Below, piece by piece: positions 1-8,571 of a DNA stretch of 64,000 nt; position 1 is the stretch's first letter, and each line of letters starts with the position of its first letter. Source of the stretch: Desulfobulbaceae bacterium (lineage in GTDB: Bacteria; Desulfobacterota; Desulfobulbia; Desulfobulbales; Desulfocapsaceae); assembly GCA_026988015.1 (NCBI GenBank), contig JALSMA010000091.1, positions 1 to 64,000 on the forward strand, in the 5' to 3' direction. The position numbers and the translations under genes were made by a program. The notes beneath the pieces were generated by a model. The model had not been told where the DNA came from and ran no database searches. It saw only the letters and a program-made list of their open reading frames with translations.

Positions 1-213
1 GATTAATTTAGGTGGTTGTCATGTTTTTATGGCTGCTGTCGATTAAGTCCGAAACTTGAGTTATTATGTTATTGAGCAAACTGTAATCTGGGAACAAGCC
101 ATATTCAACTTGCAAACAGACTTGATATCTCTCAACCTGCTGTGAGCACGGCAGTGAAACGCGGAGAAGAAATAGTGAACCAAAAGAATTACACATTGAC
201 AGATAACTTTTAA
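1..213 (+). pseudogene. REP-associated tyrosine transposase (RAYT), 3' remnant
   Basis: In frame 1 the last 46 codons read as the C-terminal helix-turn-helix tail typical of RAYT/IS200-like Y1 transposases: LANRLDISQPAVSTAVKRGE followed by a short tail and TAA at 211-213. An in-frame TGA at 73-75 lies where these proteins have Trp in their LLCYW motif (here LLCY-stop-AN), and another stop (TAA) is at 4-6. The gene is therefore dead and also cut by the left edge of the window. What is seen is the homologous tail and the stops. Assignment to RAYT rather than another HTH transposase rests on recalled family consensus. RAYTs mobilise REP palindromes, and a palindrome-rich stretch lies just downstream. 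Confidence 0.7.
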
Positions 214-275
214 TATTATGAATACCCCTCAGTTCCCCCCCTTCACTTAATGGTTACAAACAACTAGGAGATCGG

Positions 276-510
276 CCCGAGCTGAGCGGAGCCAGCGAGA
301 GATGTGGGAAGATTTATTTATCTTTCCACATCTCTCGCTGGGTTCCGTTCCAGCGACTTGATGGCGGCCGCGAATCAGCAAGCAGGCATCTATTGGGACT
401 GAGCTCTTTTTGCCCACCATTGTTCATTAAAAGAAGTCAGCCATCATGGCGTTGGAGCGGTTTCCGCTCAGCTCGGGCAGATGGCGTCGCGCGCAGCGCG
501 ACGCCATCTG
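276..510. repeat. Nested palindrome island (REP/BIME-like)
   Basis: Three inverted repeats are nested or tandem. A 15-bp outer pair (276-290 with 463-477, CCCGAGCTGAGCGGA and its complement) encloses a 20-bp near-perfect hairpin (293-312 with 321-340, 8-nt loop). A 15-bp perfect GC-rich hairpin (478-492 with 496-510, 3-nt loop) abuts the outer arm. Smaller palindromes occur between them (for example 440-450). The stretch has no credible ORF. Its position directly 3' of a RAYT remnant suggests it is that transposase's REP-type substrate, but a structured RNA or attachment site cannot be excluded. The rest of 214-620 shows nothing else recognisable. Confidence 0.6.
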
Positions 511-620
511 CATAATATACCACGATAAGTTGCATTTTTTGAGGATTTTACATATCATTTACTGTGAAGCTGTTAGTGATAATTAATCTCTTTGGAAATC
601 CTCTGACTTGGTGAGTTGAT

Positions 621-842
621 ATGGGAAACCCACGCGATTTCATCGGGGTGCTGGCCGGATTATCTTTTTCATTTGGTGTTCTGCCGGTGATGGCTGCATC
701 GGAAGTTCCAATCTTTGAGGGCAGTGGAAGTGAAGAAATCCTGTTCCAGGATATTGCCTCTGTCTATTCCGCCTCCAAGTACGAACAAAAGGTCACAGAG
801 GCCCTGTTTTTGATCCTTTTACGAGCTTACGAGTTGTAGCTT
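621..842 (+). pseudogene. TonB-dependent receptor, 5' stub
   Basis: The product is 72 aa: a signal-peptide-like N-terminus (hydrophobic run to VMAA around residue 26) followed by a segment ending SVYSASKYEQKVTEA. That resembles the start of the plug domain of TonB-dependent outer-membrane receptors, where the next residues normally are a P-S-S-I/V-type strand and then a conserved ADEI-like motif. Here the reading frame degrades (LFLILLRAYEL) and stops at TAG, and no plug or barrel follows. The next gene is convergent and ends at 849. It is best read as a truncated remnant after deletion. A genuine short secreted peptide is possible but less likely. Confidence 0.6.
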
Positions 843-848
843 ATGGAG

Positions 849-1826
849 TCAGACGGTTGTTATAAAATAAATGCTTCCCATCAGGATCAGACTGCCAACC
901 CGGAAAATCTGATTGTAAACTATGAGTTCAGCAGCCATCTTCGGTTGAAATATTCCAGCGTAGTACGGGAATTGATGGCGGATAGCCCGAACTGGGGAGG
1001 ACAAAACATTCCCCACAAGAAGAGCCAGTACAACCTCCCTGTAGTTCATGCTCCCTTCCTGAAGTAGGGCACCTGCTACCGCAAGACCTGCTGTAAACTC
1101 GGCCGCTATGTGAAGAGTGATAATTCCGATCGCCTGTGGAGTGAGCCAGGGCAGGAAGGATAGGTGCTCAGCCATGCCTTTTTCAAGAGTTTCAAATATT
1201 CCCACCCGGTGCATGAGAAAGATCAGAAGATAGATGGGGACGGTATAGCGGATTATTTTACGGATCCGTTTTTTAAAACGTTTCCAGCTTTTTTTCAGGG
1301 CACCATGCCAGTCGATTCTTTGAGTCTGTTGTTTATCCTCTTCTGAAACGAAGGCCGGTGTGTTTTTGGGAACAGGAAGGAGAAAGCGACCGAGAATAAC
1401 AATGGAGAGGGTGCGAAAGATGGCAGCACCAAAGGTAATACCAACATAGATAACAGCTGCACCTTTAATAAGGGGCGCAGTGATGAAAAAAACCGTGGGC
1501 AGGTGTAGAAAATAGGTGGGCAGGCTGTTAAAGAGATTTGAAAGTATCAGCTCTTTCTTCAGGATACGTTTTTGCTCATAGGCTTCTGAGAGCATAGTGT
1601 TAGCAGAAATTCCGGAAAAAAGAGCCATGGAAAAAGAAGCTCCGGCAGTCTCAGAAAGGTTTCCGAATCGTATCAGTGGCCGGGCCAGGGTGGCGATTTT
1701 GCTGGTCCAGTTGAGCGATTCAATAAAATTTGCAACAAGCAATCCCACAGAGATAAAGAAAATCAATCGAATCAGTGGCCATATGAGGCTGGGCCAGAGT
1801 TGTGAAATAATGTCAGCTGATTGCAT
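849..1826 (-). CDS. Nucleoside recognition (Gate) domain membrane protein
   Basis: Multi-pass inner-membrane protein of the nucleoside-recognition/Gate family (PF07670 type), related to the SpoVM-like halves of nucleoside and spore-maturation transporters. The role and substrate of the stand-alone members are unknown. Visible features are an N-terminal membrane segment (PLIRLIFFISVGLLV), a Gate-like segment with FSGISANTMLSEAYEQ, FNSLPTYFLHLP and later TPQAIGIITLHIAAEFTAG, and a basic cytosolic loop rich in KK/KR. An upstream TTG at 1925 would add 33 residues. The internal ATG at 1826 (product about 325 aa) is chosen because the family usually begins just before the first membrane helix. Neither start has a convincing ribosome-binding site. 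The gene is monocistronic. Confidence 0.7.
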   Translation of the reverse strand: MQSADIISQLWPSLIWPLIRLIFFISVGLLVANFIESLNWTSKIATLARPLIRFGNLSETAGASFSMALFSGISANTMLSEAYEQKRILKKELILSNLFNSLPTYFLHLPTVFFITAPLIKGAAVIYVGITFGAAIFRTLSIVILGRFLLPVPKNTPAFVSEEDKQQTQRIDWHGALKKSWKRFKKRIRKIIRYTVPIYLLIFLMHRVGIFETLEKGMAEHLSFLPWLTPQAIGIITLHIAAEFTAGLAVAGALLQEGSMNYREVVLALLVGNVLSSPVRAIRHQFPYYAGIFQPKMAAELIVYNQIFRVGSLILMGSIYFITTV

Positions 1827-2005
1827 TTGGAGGGGGTGGTTATTCAACGTCAAACACTTGGGAGCCAGGGTGTCTGCGTGGCTGAGTGGATTTTGTAAAT
1901 AAAAAGAAATATGACCTGCCAGCAAACTCTTTGCTCATTGGAGTTCTGGCAGGTGGGGTAGTTGCTGGATGTTTATGGCGGAGTTTGGGAAAAACCATGC
2001 CGCTA

Positions 2006-2917
2006 TTACTCAACCATCGGAGGCAGGCCGTCCCGGCTACCCATCAATAGAGAGCCGATCCGTTCTTTTGCTCTTATATCCTGAGTTTCCAGGTAGTCCT
2101 GGTGTTCCTGGTTACGGATAGAGGAATCTTTGTAGAAAAATCTTGAACGTTTCTCGATGAGTCTTTTCCAGTTGTCAAAGTGTTTGTAAAAGAGCTCTTC
2201 AACTGTCCCGTCTTTGACCATCCGATAAAGTTTTTTGTTAATAGCAGGCATCTGAACTGCCATTGGGGAACTTTTTGCGATGGTTATGTGATATGTCTGA
2301 GTTGTTACCGGGGGCTCAAGGATGCTAATGGCATCTTCGCCGCGAAGAAGTCTTGCGTAGATAAGTGCTGTGTAGAGATCTACAATGAGATAATCAGCCT
2401 CACCACGGCTAAGGAGTTCAATCGCACGTTCAAAGGCAATGAACTGTACGTCAAGTTTTTCTTTGATAAAGGAATCAAACTCCTGTCCATAACTTTCTCC
2501 TACATTAGTGACACCTTTTTTGCCAATGAGTGATTCCCAGCGGCCAAAGGGAAATTCCTTGCCTTTTTTAACCATTATGACTGTGGGCTGTGGCAGGTAA
2601 GGCAGGGAGTATTCCATGTATGCAGCACGTTCGTCATTCTTGTATGCCGCAACTATCATGTCAACGGTGCCATTTCTACACTTTTGTTGAACTTCCTCCC
2701 AGTTACCTTCAATTCTGATGTCGTAATCAAGCTTAAGCTCTGACAGGATCGCCGTTGCAATATTCGGCCCGATGCCGGTGAGTTTGTTGTACTCCTCCCA
2801 GACAACCGGAGGTGCTTTAGGATTACCGGAGACGACAAAGGTATCTGTTGCCTGACTGTTTGATACCAGTAGACACAAAACAATAAGACAGGAGAGTAAC
2901 AGGGAAATCTTTTTCAT
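2006..2917 (-). CDS. Periplasmic amino-acid-type solute-binding protein (SBP_bac_3)
   Basis: Secreted binding protein of the polar-amino-acid/GltI type, about 303 aa. The start MKKISLLLS is chosen because GAGGTG precedes that ATG (2917) at good spacing. A longer reading to 2989 has no such signal. A Sec signal peptide covers about residues 1-23 (cleavage after SNSQA). The mature part shows the family order: IGPNIATAIL in lobe I, NGTVDMIVAA with a following ERAAYMEYSLPY (hallmark F/YS-x-PY), and GEADYLIVD in lobe II. No ABC permease or ATPase is adjacent, so it is an orphan binding protein, perhaps sensory or serving a transporter elsewhere. Ligand unknown. Confidence 0.8.
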   Translation of the reverse strand: MKKISLLLSCLIVLCLLVSNSQATDTFVVSGNPKAPPVVWEEYNKLTGIGPNIATAILSELKLDYDIRIEGNWEEVQQKCRNGTVDMIVAAYKNDERAAYMEYSLPYLPQPTVIMVKKGKEFPFGRWESLIGKKGVTNVGESYGQEFDSFIKEKLDVQFIAFERAIELLSRGEADYLIVDLYTALIYARLLRGEDAISILEPPVTTQTYHITIAKSSPMAVQMPAINKKLYRMVKDGTVEELFYKHFDNWKRLIEKRSRFFYKDSSIRNQEHQDYLETQDIRAKERIGSLLMGSRDGLPPMVE

Positions 2918-3166
2918 AACACCTCGGTTGATCATTGAAATATCAGTGATATACATAAAATATGTGATGAGCTTGTAAGAACACATCACCTGCTTCGTTG
3001 CTATAAAGAATTTTATCCTTAAAATAACAACTCTATCTATCCCAAGGGCATTTTCTGCGGGGTATCCGCAATAAAGTTATCTTTGTGCCGCAATTTAGAG
3101 ATAAACGCCACCATCACCGGACAGATACTGATAAGTGATAATCTATTTTGTCGAAAGCGCAAACCA

Positions 3167-5029
3167 TCAGAAAGAAAAATTATTAATGAGACAGTGAGCA
3201 TACAGTCCTTTGGGATCATTAAACAGCATGATCTCTTTAACCGGTTCCACCAGCTGACCAAATGCTTTAAGCAAAACCGGTGGGATATTGGCAGATATCA
3301 GCATATTAATAATTGAACTGGAAAAGATCTGAAAAAACTCCTCTTTTACTGTGAGTGGCCGACGGATGTAGCTTGCGCTGTAGTCATCAAGATGAGCCAG
3401 GGCTGCTGCTGAACTGATGGCATCTTCAAGGGTTCCCAGTTTGTCAACCAGTCCCAGTTCAACTGCCTTTTTTCCATCGAATACTCTTCCCTCTGCCACG
3501 GTCTGCATTTCTCCATCAGTAATGGATCTTCCTTTGGAAACGATGTCGAGAAACTGCTCATAACCATGGCGAAGGTTGATGTCGATGGCCTTTTTCAATA
3601 ACGGTGACAGGGGGCGGGTTAGATTCAATGCTGCTGCAAGGCTTGTGGTGCCAACTCCATCACTATATATCCCAAGCTCAGACAGAGAATTTTCAAACGT
3701 GGGGATTGCTGCAAAAATACCTATGGAGCCGGTGAGTGTAACCGGAGAAGCCCAGATTTCATCAGCATCAGCCGCAATCCAATACCCACCGGATGCGGCA
3801 ACTGCCCCCATGGATATCACGATGGGTTTACCACTCTTTTTAAATTCAAGGATCTCCTGCCTGATAATTTCAGAGGCAAAAACAGACCCGCCGCCCGACA
3901 CAATACGGATTACTAATCCGTCAATGTCCTTTGCTTCACGAGCCTTGCGGATCTGGCTGGCGAGAGAGTCTCCTCCAATGCGGCCCACAGGTTGTTTACC
4001 ATTTAATATGGCACCCTGGGCAATGATGATACCAATGGATCCTTTGTTCTCCGGTGGGTTCGAAAAGGAGCGGGTGATGCTATTCAGGTAATCGTTGAAT
4101 TTGATGTGTTTGAAATCTCCAGCATCATTTTTACCACTGATGCCTGTGAGATAATTCCGCAGTTCCTCACGGTTCTTCAGACCATCTACCAGGCCTGTTT
4201 GAAGTGCAAGTTTTGCTGTATTGCCACCCGCCCGGATCAGTTCCTGGTCAATGTTCTCTGTATATGTTGTGATGGCGTTCTTATCCAGTTTTCGCTCGCG
4301 GATAATGTCGTTGCTGATAGTTTTCCAGAGTGCACTGAGCCATGACATGTTTTGTGATCGTGCTGCAGCTGACATGGAATTTCGCATCACTGGTTCCAAG
4401 GCAGATTTGAAGGCACCAACCCGGAAAATATTATAGTTGATCTTGAGACTGTCAATGGCATCTTTAAAATAAAGTCTGTAGGTTCCTATGCCGTGCAGAT
4501 CCACAGCTCCCATGGGGTTAAGATAGATTTCATCGGCAAAACTTGCCAGATAATAGGCATTCTGCTGGTAGAAATCCTCTGCGGCAATAACTTTTTTGCC
4601 ACTACTTTTAAATTCTGTTAAGGCAGTCCCTATGACTTGGAGTTGGTTGAGCCCAACGGAACCCATGTTACTGAGATCAAGGAGAATAAAGTGTACATTG
4701 TCATCATCAGATGCTGAGGTTATTGCATCGAGAATATCCTGGAATAATGTTTCTCTGGGTAGGCTGTTAAGGCTGAGTTTATCATTGATAAGGGTTGACA
4801 GGGGATCGTTGGTTTTCTTTTCTTCAACGATATCACCACTGAGGCTTAGGAGCAGAGCGCCGCTGTCGGTAACGTTAGCATCTTTCCCAGGGGAGCGGCT
4901 GATGATGGCTGTTATGAAAAAAAGGAGGAGGGCCAGGAATGCAATGTTCAGGGTAAAGACCCGAACAGTGGTGAGAAATTTCCCGACCCAGCGAAAAATA
5001 TTATAAATGGAACGTATCAGATCTGTCAT
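3167..5029 (-). CDS. sppA: Signal peptide peptidase SppA, 67-kDa type
   Basis: Inner-membrane serine protease that degrades cleaved signal peptides. At 620 aa it matches the long, duplicated form (E. coli 618 aa) with two S49 domains. One N-terminal membrane anchor lies at about residues 23-45. The catalytic dyad is visible as Lys208 in GAFKSALEP (N-terminal domain) and Ser413 in AVAASGGYW (C-terminal domain), matching Lys209/Ser409 of the E. coli enzyme. VSGGGSV and LTGSIGIF flank the active site. The stand-alone gene is separated from dinB upstream by 109 bp that hold nothing recognisable. Confidence 0.95.
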   Translation of the reverse strand: MTDLIRSIYNIFRWVGKFLTTVRVFTLNIAFLALLLFFITAIISRSPGKDANVTDSGALLLSLSGDIVEEKKTNDPLSTLINDKLSLNSLPRETLFQDILDAITSASDDDNVHFILLDLSNMGSVGLNQLQVIGTALTEFKSSGKKVIAAEDFYQQNAYYLASFADEIYLNPMGAVDLHGIGTYRLYFKDAIDSLKINYNIFRVGAFKSALEPVMRNSMSAAARSQNMSWLSALWKTISNDIIRERKLDKNAITTYTENIDQELIRAGGNTAKLALQTGLVDGLKNREELRNYLTGISGKNDAGDFKHIKFNDYLNSITRSFSNPPENKGSIGIIIAQGAILNGKQPVGRIGGDSLASQIRKAREAKDIDGLVIRIVSGGGSVFASEIIRQEILEFKKSGKPIVISMGAVAASGGYWIAADADEIWASPVTLTGSIGIFAAIPTFENSLSELGIYSDGVGTTSLAAALNLTRPLSPLLKKAIDINLRHGYEQFLDIVSKGRSITDGEMQTVAEGRVFDGKKAVELGLVDKLGTLEDAISSAAALAHLDDYSASYIRRPLTVKEEFFQIFSSSIINMLISANIPPVLLKAFGQLVEPVKEIMLFNDPKGLYAHCLINNFSF

Positions 5030-5138
5030 TTGACTGTTTATGTGCTTGGCTAAGATTGGAAATTCTGTAATTCTATTTTGGAGTCAGGGAAATAATAGCA
5101 AGCGTATCACTGGAAGTAAACAGACTTTTCAGGCATAT

Positions 5139-6218
5139 TTAGAAAAATGGAAGTGGTATCTGCGTAGGGGGCTTTTGTGCGTTACAACTGAGGTTGGAAA
5201 CAGTTATACCCAGTAACCTGACCCTGGTAGTGCCGGCTTCAGTGGCTTCGAGAAGTTTTGGGATATGTTCCATGATCTCCTCTTTTGTTTGAAAGGGCAT
5301 CAGGAACGACTGGGAGCGAGTGACGGTGGAGAAATCGTGATACCGGACTTTCAGCGTCAGAGTAGTGCCTTTACAGCCTTTTGTGGTAAGGGCATTTGCA
5401 ACTTTTTGTGCAAGAATATTGAGGGTTTCTTTTATCTCATCGAGGTCGCTGATGTCGGTGTCAAAGGTAGTTTCGGTGCCTATAGATTTTCTTTCCCGGT
5501 TGGATTCCACCCGGCGATTATCAATACCCCGGACAATATCGTAAAAAAAAGTTCCCGCTTTCCCAAAAAATCCTGTCAGCACATTCTTTTCAAAACGGAG
5601 CAGGTCTCTGCCACAGTGAATACCAAGTGAGTGCATCTTTTTTTCGGTTACTTTTCCCACACCATAAAATCTGCCAATGTCAAGACTTGCGAGAAAATGT
5701 GGTGCATCATCTGTGGTGATAACCGTTAAGCCGTCAGGTTTGTTCATATCCGAGGCCACTTTTGCGAGAAATTTATTGAAGGAGACTCCGGCAGAACAGG
5801 TAATTCCCACCTCATGAAATATTCTGGAGCGGATTGTTTCGGCGGTAGCAATGCAGCTTGTAAAATTGGTATGACTGGTGGTGATGTCAATGAAGGCCTC
5901 ATCAAGAGAGAGGGGTTCTACCTGCTCTGAATACTCCCTGAATATCTCATTGACCTGTGTTGAAATCTCTTTGTAGCGCTCTTTTCGCGGACGCACAAAG
6001 ACTGCATGGGGGCACAGACGGATTGCTCTGGCAGCGGGTAATGCAGAGCGTATGCCAAATTTTCTGGCCTCATAGGAACAGGCTGCCACCACCCCGCGGC
6101 CATCTGGAGTCCCTCCAACAATGAGAGGCCGGCCGGCCAGTTTCGGATTGTCCATTTGTTCAACAGATGCAAAAAAGGCATCCATATCAATATGGAGTAT
6201 GTAGCGGTTGTGGTTCAT
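5139..6218 (-). CDS. dinB: DNA polymerase IV (Y-family)
   Basis: Error-prone translesion polymerase, 359 aa, the usual length. Motif I is HIDMDAFFASVE (metal ligands Asp11 with Asp106/Glu107 of SLDEAFID), and the steric-gate aromatic is Phe16 in the same motif. The fingers segment ACSYEARKFGIRS and the little-finger domain (from about residue 240, with RKSIGTETTF) are intact. The C-terminus ends in IPLPFF, which resembles the beta-clamp-binding pentapeptide (QLxLF-like). No umuD or other SOS gene is adjacent, and no clear LexA box was found in the upstream 400 bp. Confidence 0.95.
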   Translation of the reverse strand: MNHNRYILHIDMDAFFASVEQMDNPKLAGRPLIVGGTPDGRGVVAACSYEARKFGIRSALPAARAIRLCPHAVFVRPRKERYKEISTQVNEIFREYSEQVEPLSLDEAFIDITTSHTNFTSCIATAETIRSRIFHEVGITCSAGVSFNKFLAKVASDMNKPDGLTVITTDDAPHFLASLDIGRFYGVGKVTEKKMHSLGIHCGRDLLRFEKNVLTGFFGKAGTFFYDIVRGIDNRRVESNRERKSIGTETTFDTDISDLDEIKETLNILAQKVANALTTKGCKGTTLTLKVRYHDFSTVTRSQSFLMPFQTKEEIMEHIPKLLEATEAGTTRVRLLGITVSNLSCNAQKPPTQIPLPFF

Positions 6219-6492
6219 AGCTTACTGGATTGCAGACAAAACCATACCAATTTACCTGCGTTGCTTTTGACTTTTGTTGCTTGTTTCAATATTTGATGGA
6301 CCGGTAATATGGTTAAAAACAGGATGGTTTTTTTACAAGTCCTTCATATTAACGAAAATCACTTGCCCTCCTGCGGGGTGAACGTTCCCATCAGCAGGAT
6401 ATCATTTAATGGATCGTGTAGGCAGAGTGAAAAGAAGGTGATATACAGTGCTATACTATGCTACAGTGCCTCTAATGTCGAAGTTTTTAAAG

Positions 6493-6625
6493 GATCTGAA
6501 TCCGTGACGGCTTGGGGATTGTTTTCTTTGATAATAGATAGAAATGTAAGTATAAAATTTGTTATCAGATAAGTTTAAACAAAAAGCAGGCCGTATCACC
6601 TCGAATGCTCATGGGTTCAGGAAGG
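6493..6625. repeat. Family B inverted-repeat element, copy 1
   Basis: The left arm ATCTGAATCCGTGACGG (6494-6510) is an imperfect complement of the right arm around CTCATGGGTTCAGG (6608-6621). The two define an element of about 127 bp in the spacer upstream of the Crp/Fnr gene, similar in ends and size to copies near 11.8, 15.2, 15.9 and 22.0 kb. The remaining part of the 6219-6650 gap is AT-rich with no gene I can support. Confidence 0.5.
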
Positions 6626-6650
6626 AGTTTGGATATCTGGAGAAGTGTGA

Positions 6651-7310
6651 ATGCGTAAGGTCATAGCGAACAGTGAACTCTTTGGCGGTCTGGCACCAGA
6701 TCACCTTGATGAGATAGAAAGAATAGCAGTGAGTAAAGATTATGGAAGAGGAGAAACAATTTTTTTTGAAGGAGATCCGGCAGCCGGTTTTTATATGGTG
6801 GCATCCGGCAGGGTGAAAATCTTCAAAACGTCCGTTTCTGGGAAAGAACAGATTTTGCATATTTTTGGTGGAGGTGAACCTTTTGGTGAAGTGCCGGTAT
6901 TCCACAATCAGCCTTTTCCTGCTAATGCGACAACTCTTGAGAAGACCACGTTACTCTTTTTTCCACGAAAAGATTTTGTCGAACTTGTGAACACCATGCC
7001 TTCTCTGGTTATGAATATGCTGGCTGTGCTGTCCATACGTCTGCGTCGTTTTGCAATGCAGATTGAAAACCTCTCTTTAAAGGAGGTTCCTGCAAGGCTG
7101 GCTGGGTACCTTCTCTACCTGTCTGAGGAACAAGGCAACCCGGAACAGGTGGAATTGCAGATCTCAAAAGGACAGCTAGCAAGTTTACTTGGAACTATCC
7201 CTGAAACATTATCCAGAATATTTGCCAAAATGAGTGAAGAGGGCTTGATCAGTGTGGAGGGGAAAAGTATCAGTCTCCTTGACCGAGAAGGTCTTGCGCA
7301 GAAGGAGTAA
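6651..7310 (+). CDS. Crp/Fnr-family transcriptional regulator
   Basis: 219-aa regulator with an N-terminal cNMP-type beta barrel (residues ~10-120; EGDPAAGFYMVASGRVKIF, GGGEPFGEVPVF), a long dimerisation helix (~125-160) and a C-terminal winged helix (KGQLASLLGTIPETLSRIFAKM). It lacks the N-terminal Cys cluster of FNR and the exact cAMP-binding residues of CRP, so it belongs with the DNR/HcpR-like group that often senses NO or redox state by heme in anaerobes. That assignment is inference. A GGAG sequence lies about 10 nt before the ATG. Its 3' end overlaps the convergent L,D-transpeptidase gene by 41 bp. Confidence 0.85.
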   Translation: MRKVIANSELFGGLAPDHLDEIERIAVSKDYGRGETIFFEGDPAAGFYMVASGRVKIFKTSVSGKEQILHIFGGGEPFGEVPVFHNQPFPANATTLEKTTLLFFPRKDFVELVNTMPSLVMNMLAVLSIRLRRFAMQIENLSLKEVPARLAGYLLYLSEEQGNPEQVELQISKGQLASLLGTIPETLSRIFAKMSEEGLISVEGKSISLLDREGLAQKE

Positions 7311-8199
7311 GGCGCTGACGCTGTTTTCTTGCCCTTGTGACATATTGAGGTTTTGTTTCTGCCTGTAAAGAAACAACCACCCTTCCAGGTTTTATTGTCA
7401 ATTTCTTTTTCATTTTCACAGCTTTGAGTCGTGGGATGGGAGGCGGGAGGGTGCCTCCGAAGAGAAGCGATCGAAAGGTGAAAAACTGATATCGTTTATC
7501 TTGAACTGTTACGAGGGGAGGTGAGCGATGCCCTTCAAAATAATCATACCCTTCCTTAAGGTTCTGCCAGAAGTTGATCCATTTGGAGTCTTTGTGGGCA
7601 GCCATGTTTTTGGATGTCATCCTGAAGGGGAAAATATGTACAGGTACCTGGGATTGTCCGGAAATAATTGCTGATTCCACAATGGCGTATATTTCATCCA
7701 TGCGGAAGTCGGTCATGGCAAAACAGCCGACAGAAGAGCAGCGGCCATGGATCATCAAAAGACTTCCTGTCCGTTTATGACTTCTGTCATACTCGTTTGG
7801 GAATCCAAGGTTAAACGAGAGATGGTAGTCGGAATTCGGGTTAAGCTGCTGTGCTCCCACGGTGTAGAAACCTTCAGGACTCTGTTTGTCGCCTTCGCGA
7901 ATTTTAGGACCAAGTTTTCCTGAGTGGTAACAGATCGTGTACGTTTTGAAAAGATTATATGAGAGGCCCTGCTTAAGCCATACTTCCAGCTGTTTTTCCT
8001 TTTTAAATAGCCTGATAAACACCGGATCACCAAGGTTTACCCCCTTTTTCTGCATTTCCCGGATGAGTTTTGGGGCTACCCGCCTGTAGGCAGCCTGTGA
8101 CTTTTTGCTGGAGGGTATCGTGTTCCCTGTTGCCACGGCCTGGGATACAGTCAGGGTTAGAGAAAAAAACAGAAGCAGTGTGAAGAGGGCAAAACGCAT
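7270..8199 (-). CDS. YafK/DpaA-like L,D-transpeptidase family protein
   Basis: 309 aa with a signal peptide (residues 1-24) and a YkuD catalytic domain at about 60-195. The active-site motif is HGRCSSVGC, with His151 and nucleophile Cys159. The insert pattern (KREGDKQSPEGFY-like stretch, IHGxCxSxGCxAM) matches YafK, whose E. coli member (DpaA) removes Braun lipoprotein from peptidoglycan rather than cross-linking it. Periplasmic murein remodelling is therefore the likely role. The C-terminal ~90 residues are basic and Gln-rich and outside the known domain. The stop codon lies inside the 3' end of the convergent Crp/Fnr gene. Confidence 0.85.
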   Translation of the reverse strand: MRFALFTLLLFFSLTLTVSQAVATGNTIPSSKKSQAAYRRVAPKLIREMQKKGVNLGDPVFIRLFKKEKQLEVWLKQGLSYNLFKTYTICYHSGKLGPKIREGDKQSPEGFYTVGAQQLNPNSDYHLSFNLGFPNEYDRSHKRTGSLLMIHGRCSSVGCFAMTDFRMDEIYAIVESAIISGQSQVPVHIFPFRMTSKNMAAHKDSKWINFWQNLKEGYDYFEGHRSPPLVTVQDKRYQFFTFRSLLFGGTLPPPIPRLKAVKMKKKLTIKPGRVVVSLQAETKPQYVTRARKQRQRLTPSAQDLLGQGD

Positions 8200-8314
8200 T
8201 GTTTGTTCTAACGTGGGTTGAAGTTATGGAGACAATTTGTAATGGTCGTGTTAAGTTGTTTTTGTAAGCAGGAAATGTTGAAAAGTCCAGGGAAATAGCA
8301 ATGTTCAGGTAGGA

Positions 8315-8545
8315 TTAATTTCTTTTGCTGCCCTTGTAAGTGAATGCTTTGCTGATCATTTTGTAGAATTTCCCCTTATCTATCCCAATATTTTTGCCAC
8401 AGGGACACTGGATTTTTTTGTCACGCATTTGATAAGAGAAAAATTTGCTGATTCGATCTTTGTGACAGCGCAGAACTTCTCCGGGACCGATCTTGTCGTA
8501 TCTCCAGAGTTTTCGTTTGCAGGCAGCGCAGCGGAGGGTAAGCAT
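8315..8545 (-). CDS. Small zinc-ribbon-like protein
   Basis: 76-aa hypothetical protein with two Cys pairs: CAAC near the N-terminus (Cys6, Cys9) and CPCG at about residue 47. Single Cys27 lies between them, and the rest is basic (R/K-rich, RCHKDRISKFF). This pattern suggests a structural Zn site and nucleic-acid or protein binding. It lies 26 bp downstream of the FlgO-like lipoprotein on the same strand and may be the last gene of that group. No named family is recognised. Confidence 0.6.
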   Translation of the reverse strand: MLTLRCAACKRKLWRYDKIGPGEVLRCHKDRISKFFSYQMRDKKIQCPCGKNIGIDKGKFYKMISKAFTYKGSKRN

Positions 8546-8550
8546 GAAAA

Positions 8551-8571
8551 TAAAGAGGTTACGGGTTCAGA
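8551..8571. repeat. Solo family-B-like end
   Basis: GAGGTTACGGGTTCAGATTA matches the right arm of family B elements (consensus near ACGGRTTCAG). No partner arm is found 122 bp away because that DNA is coding. It sits in the 26-bp spacer between two genes. Confidence 0.35.

Noticed and set aside
73-75. TGA in the RAYT remnant as a possible selenocysteine codon
   Set aside because: It replaces a conserved Trp (TGG), not Cys. There is no redox context or SECIS-like hairpin, and another stop lies at 4-6.
276-510. CRISPR array
   Set aside because: The repeats are inverted and nested rather than regularly spaced direct repeats. No cas gene is present.
6309-6572. 87-codon open frame between dinB and the Crp/Fnr gene
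   Set aside because: No recognisable motif or ribosome-binding site, low-complexity composition, and it runs into a family B element; judged random.
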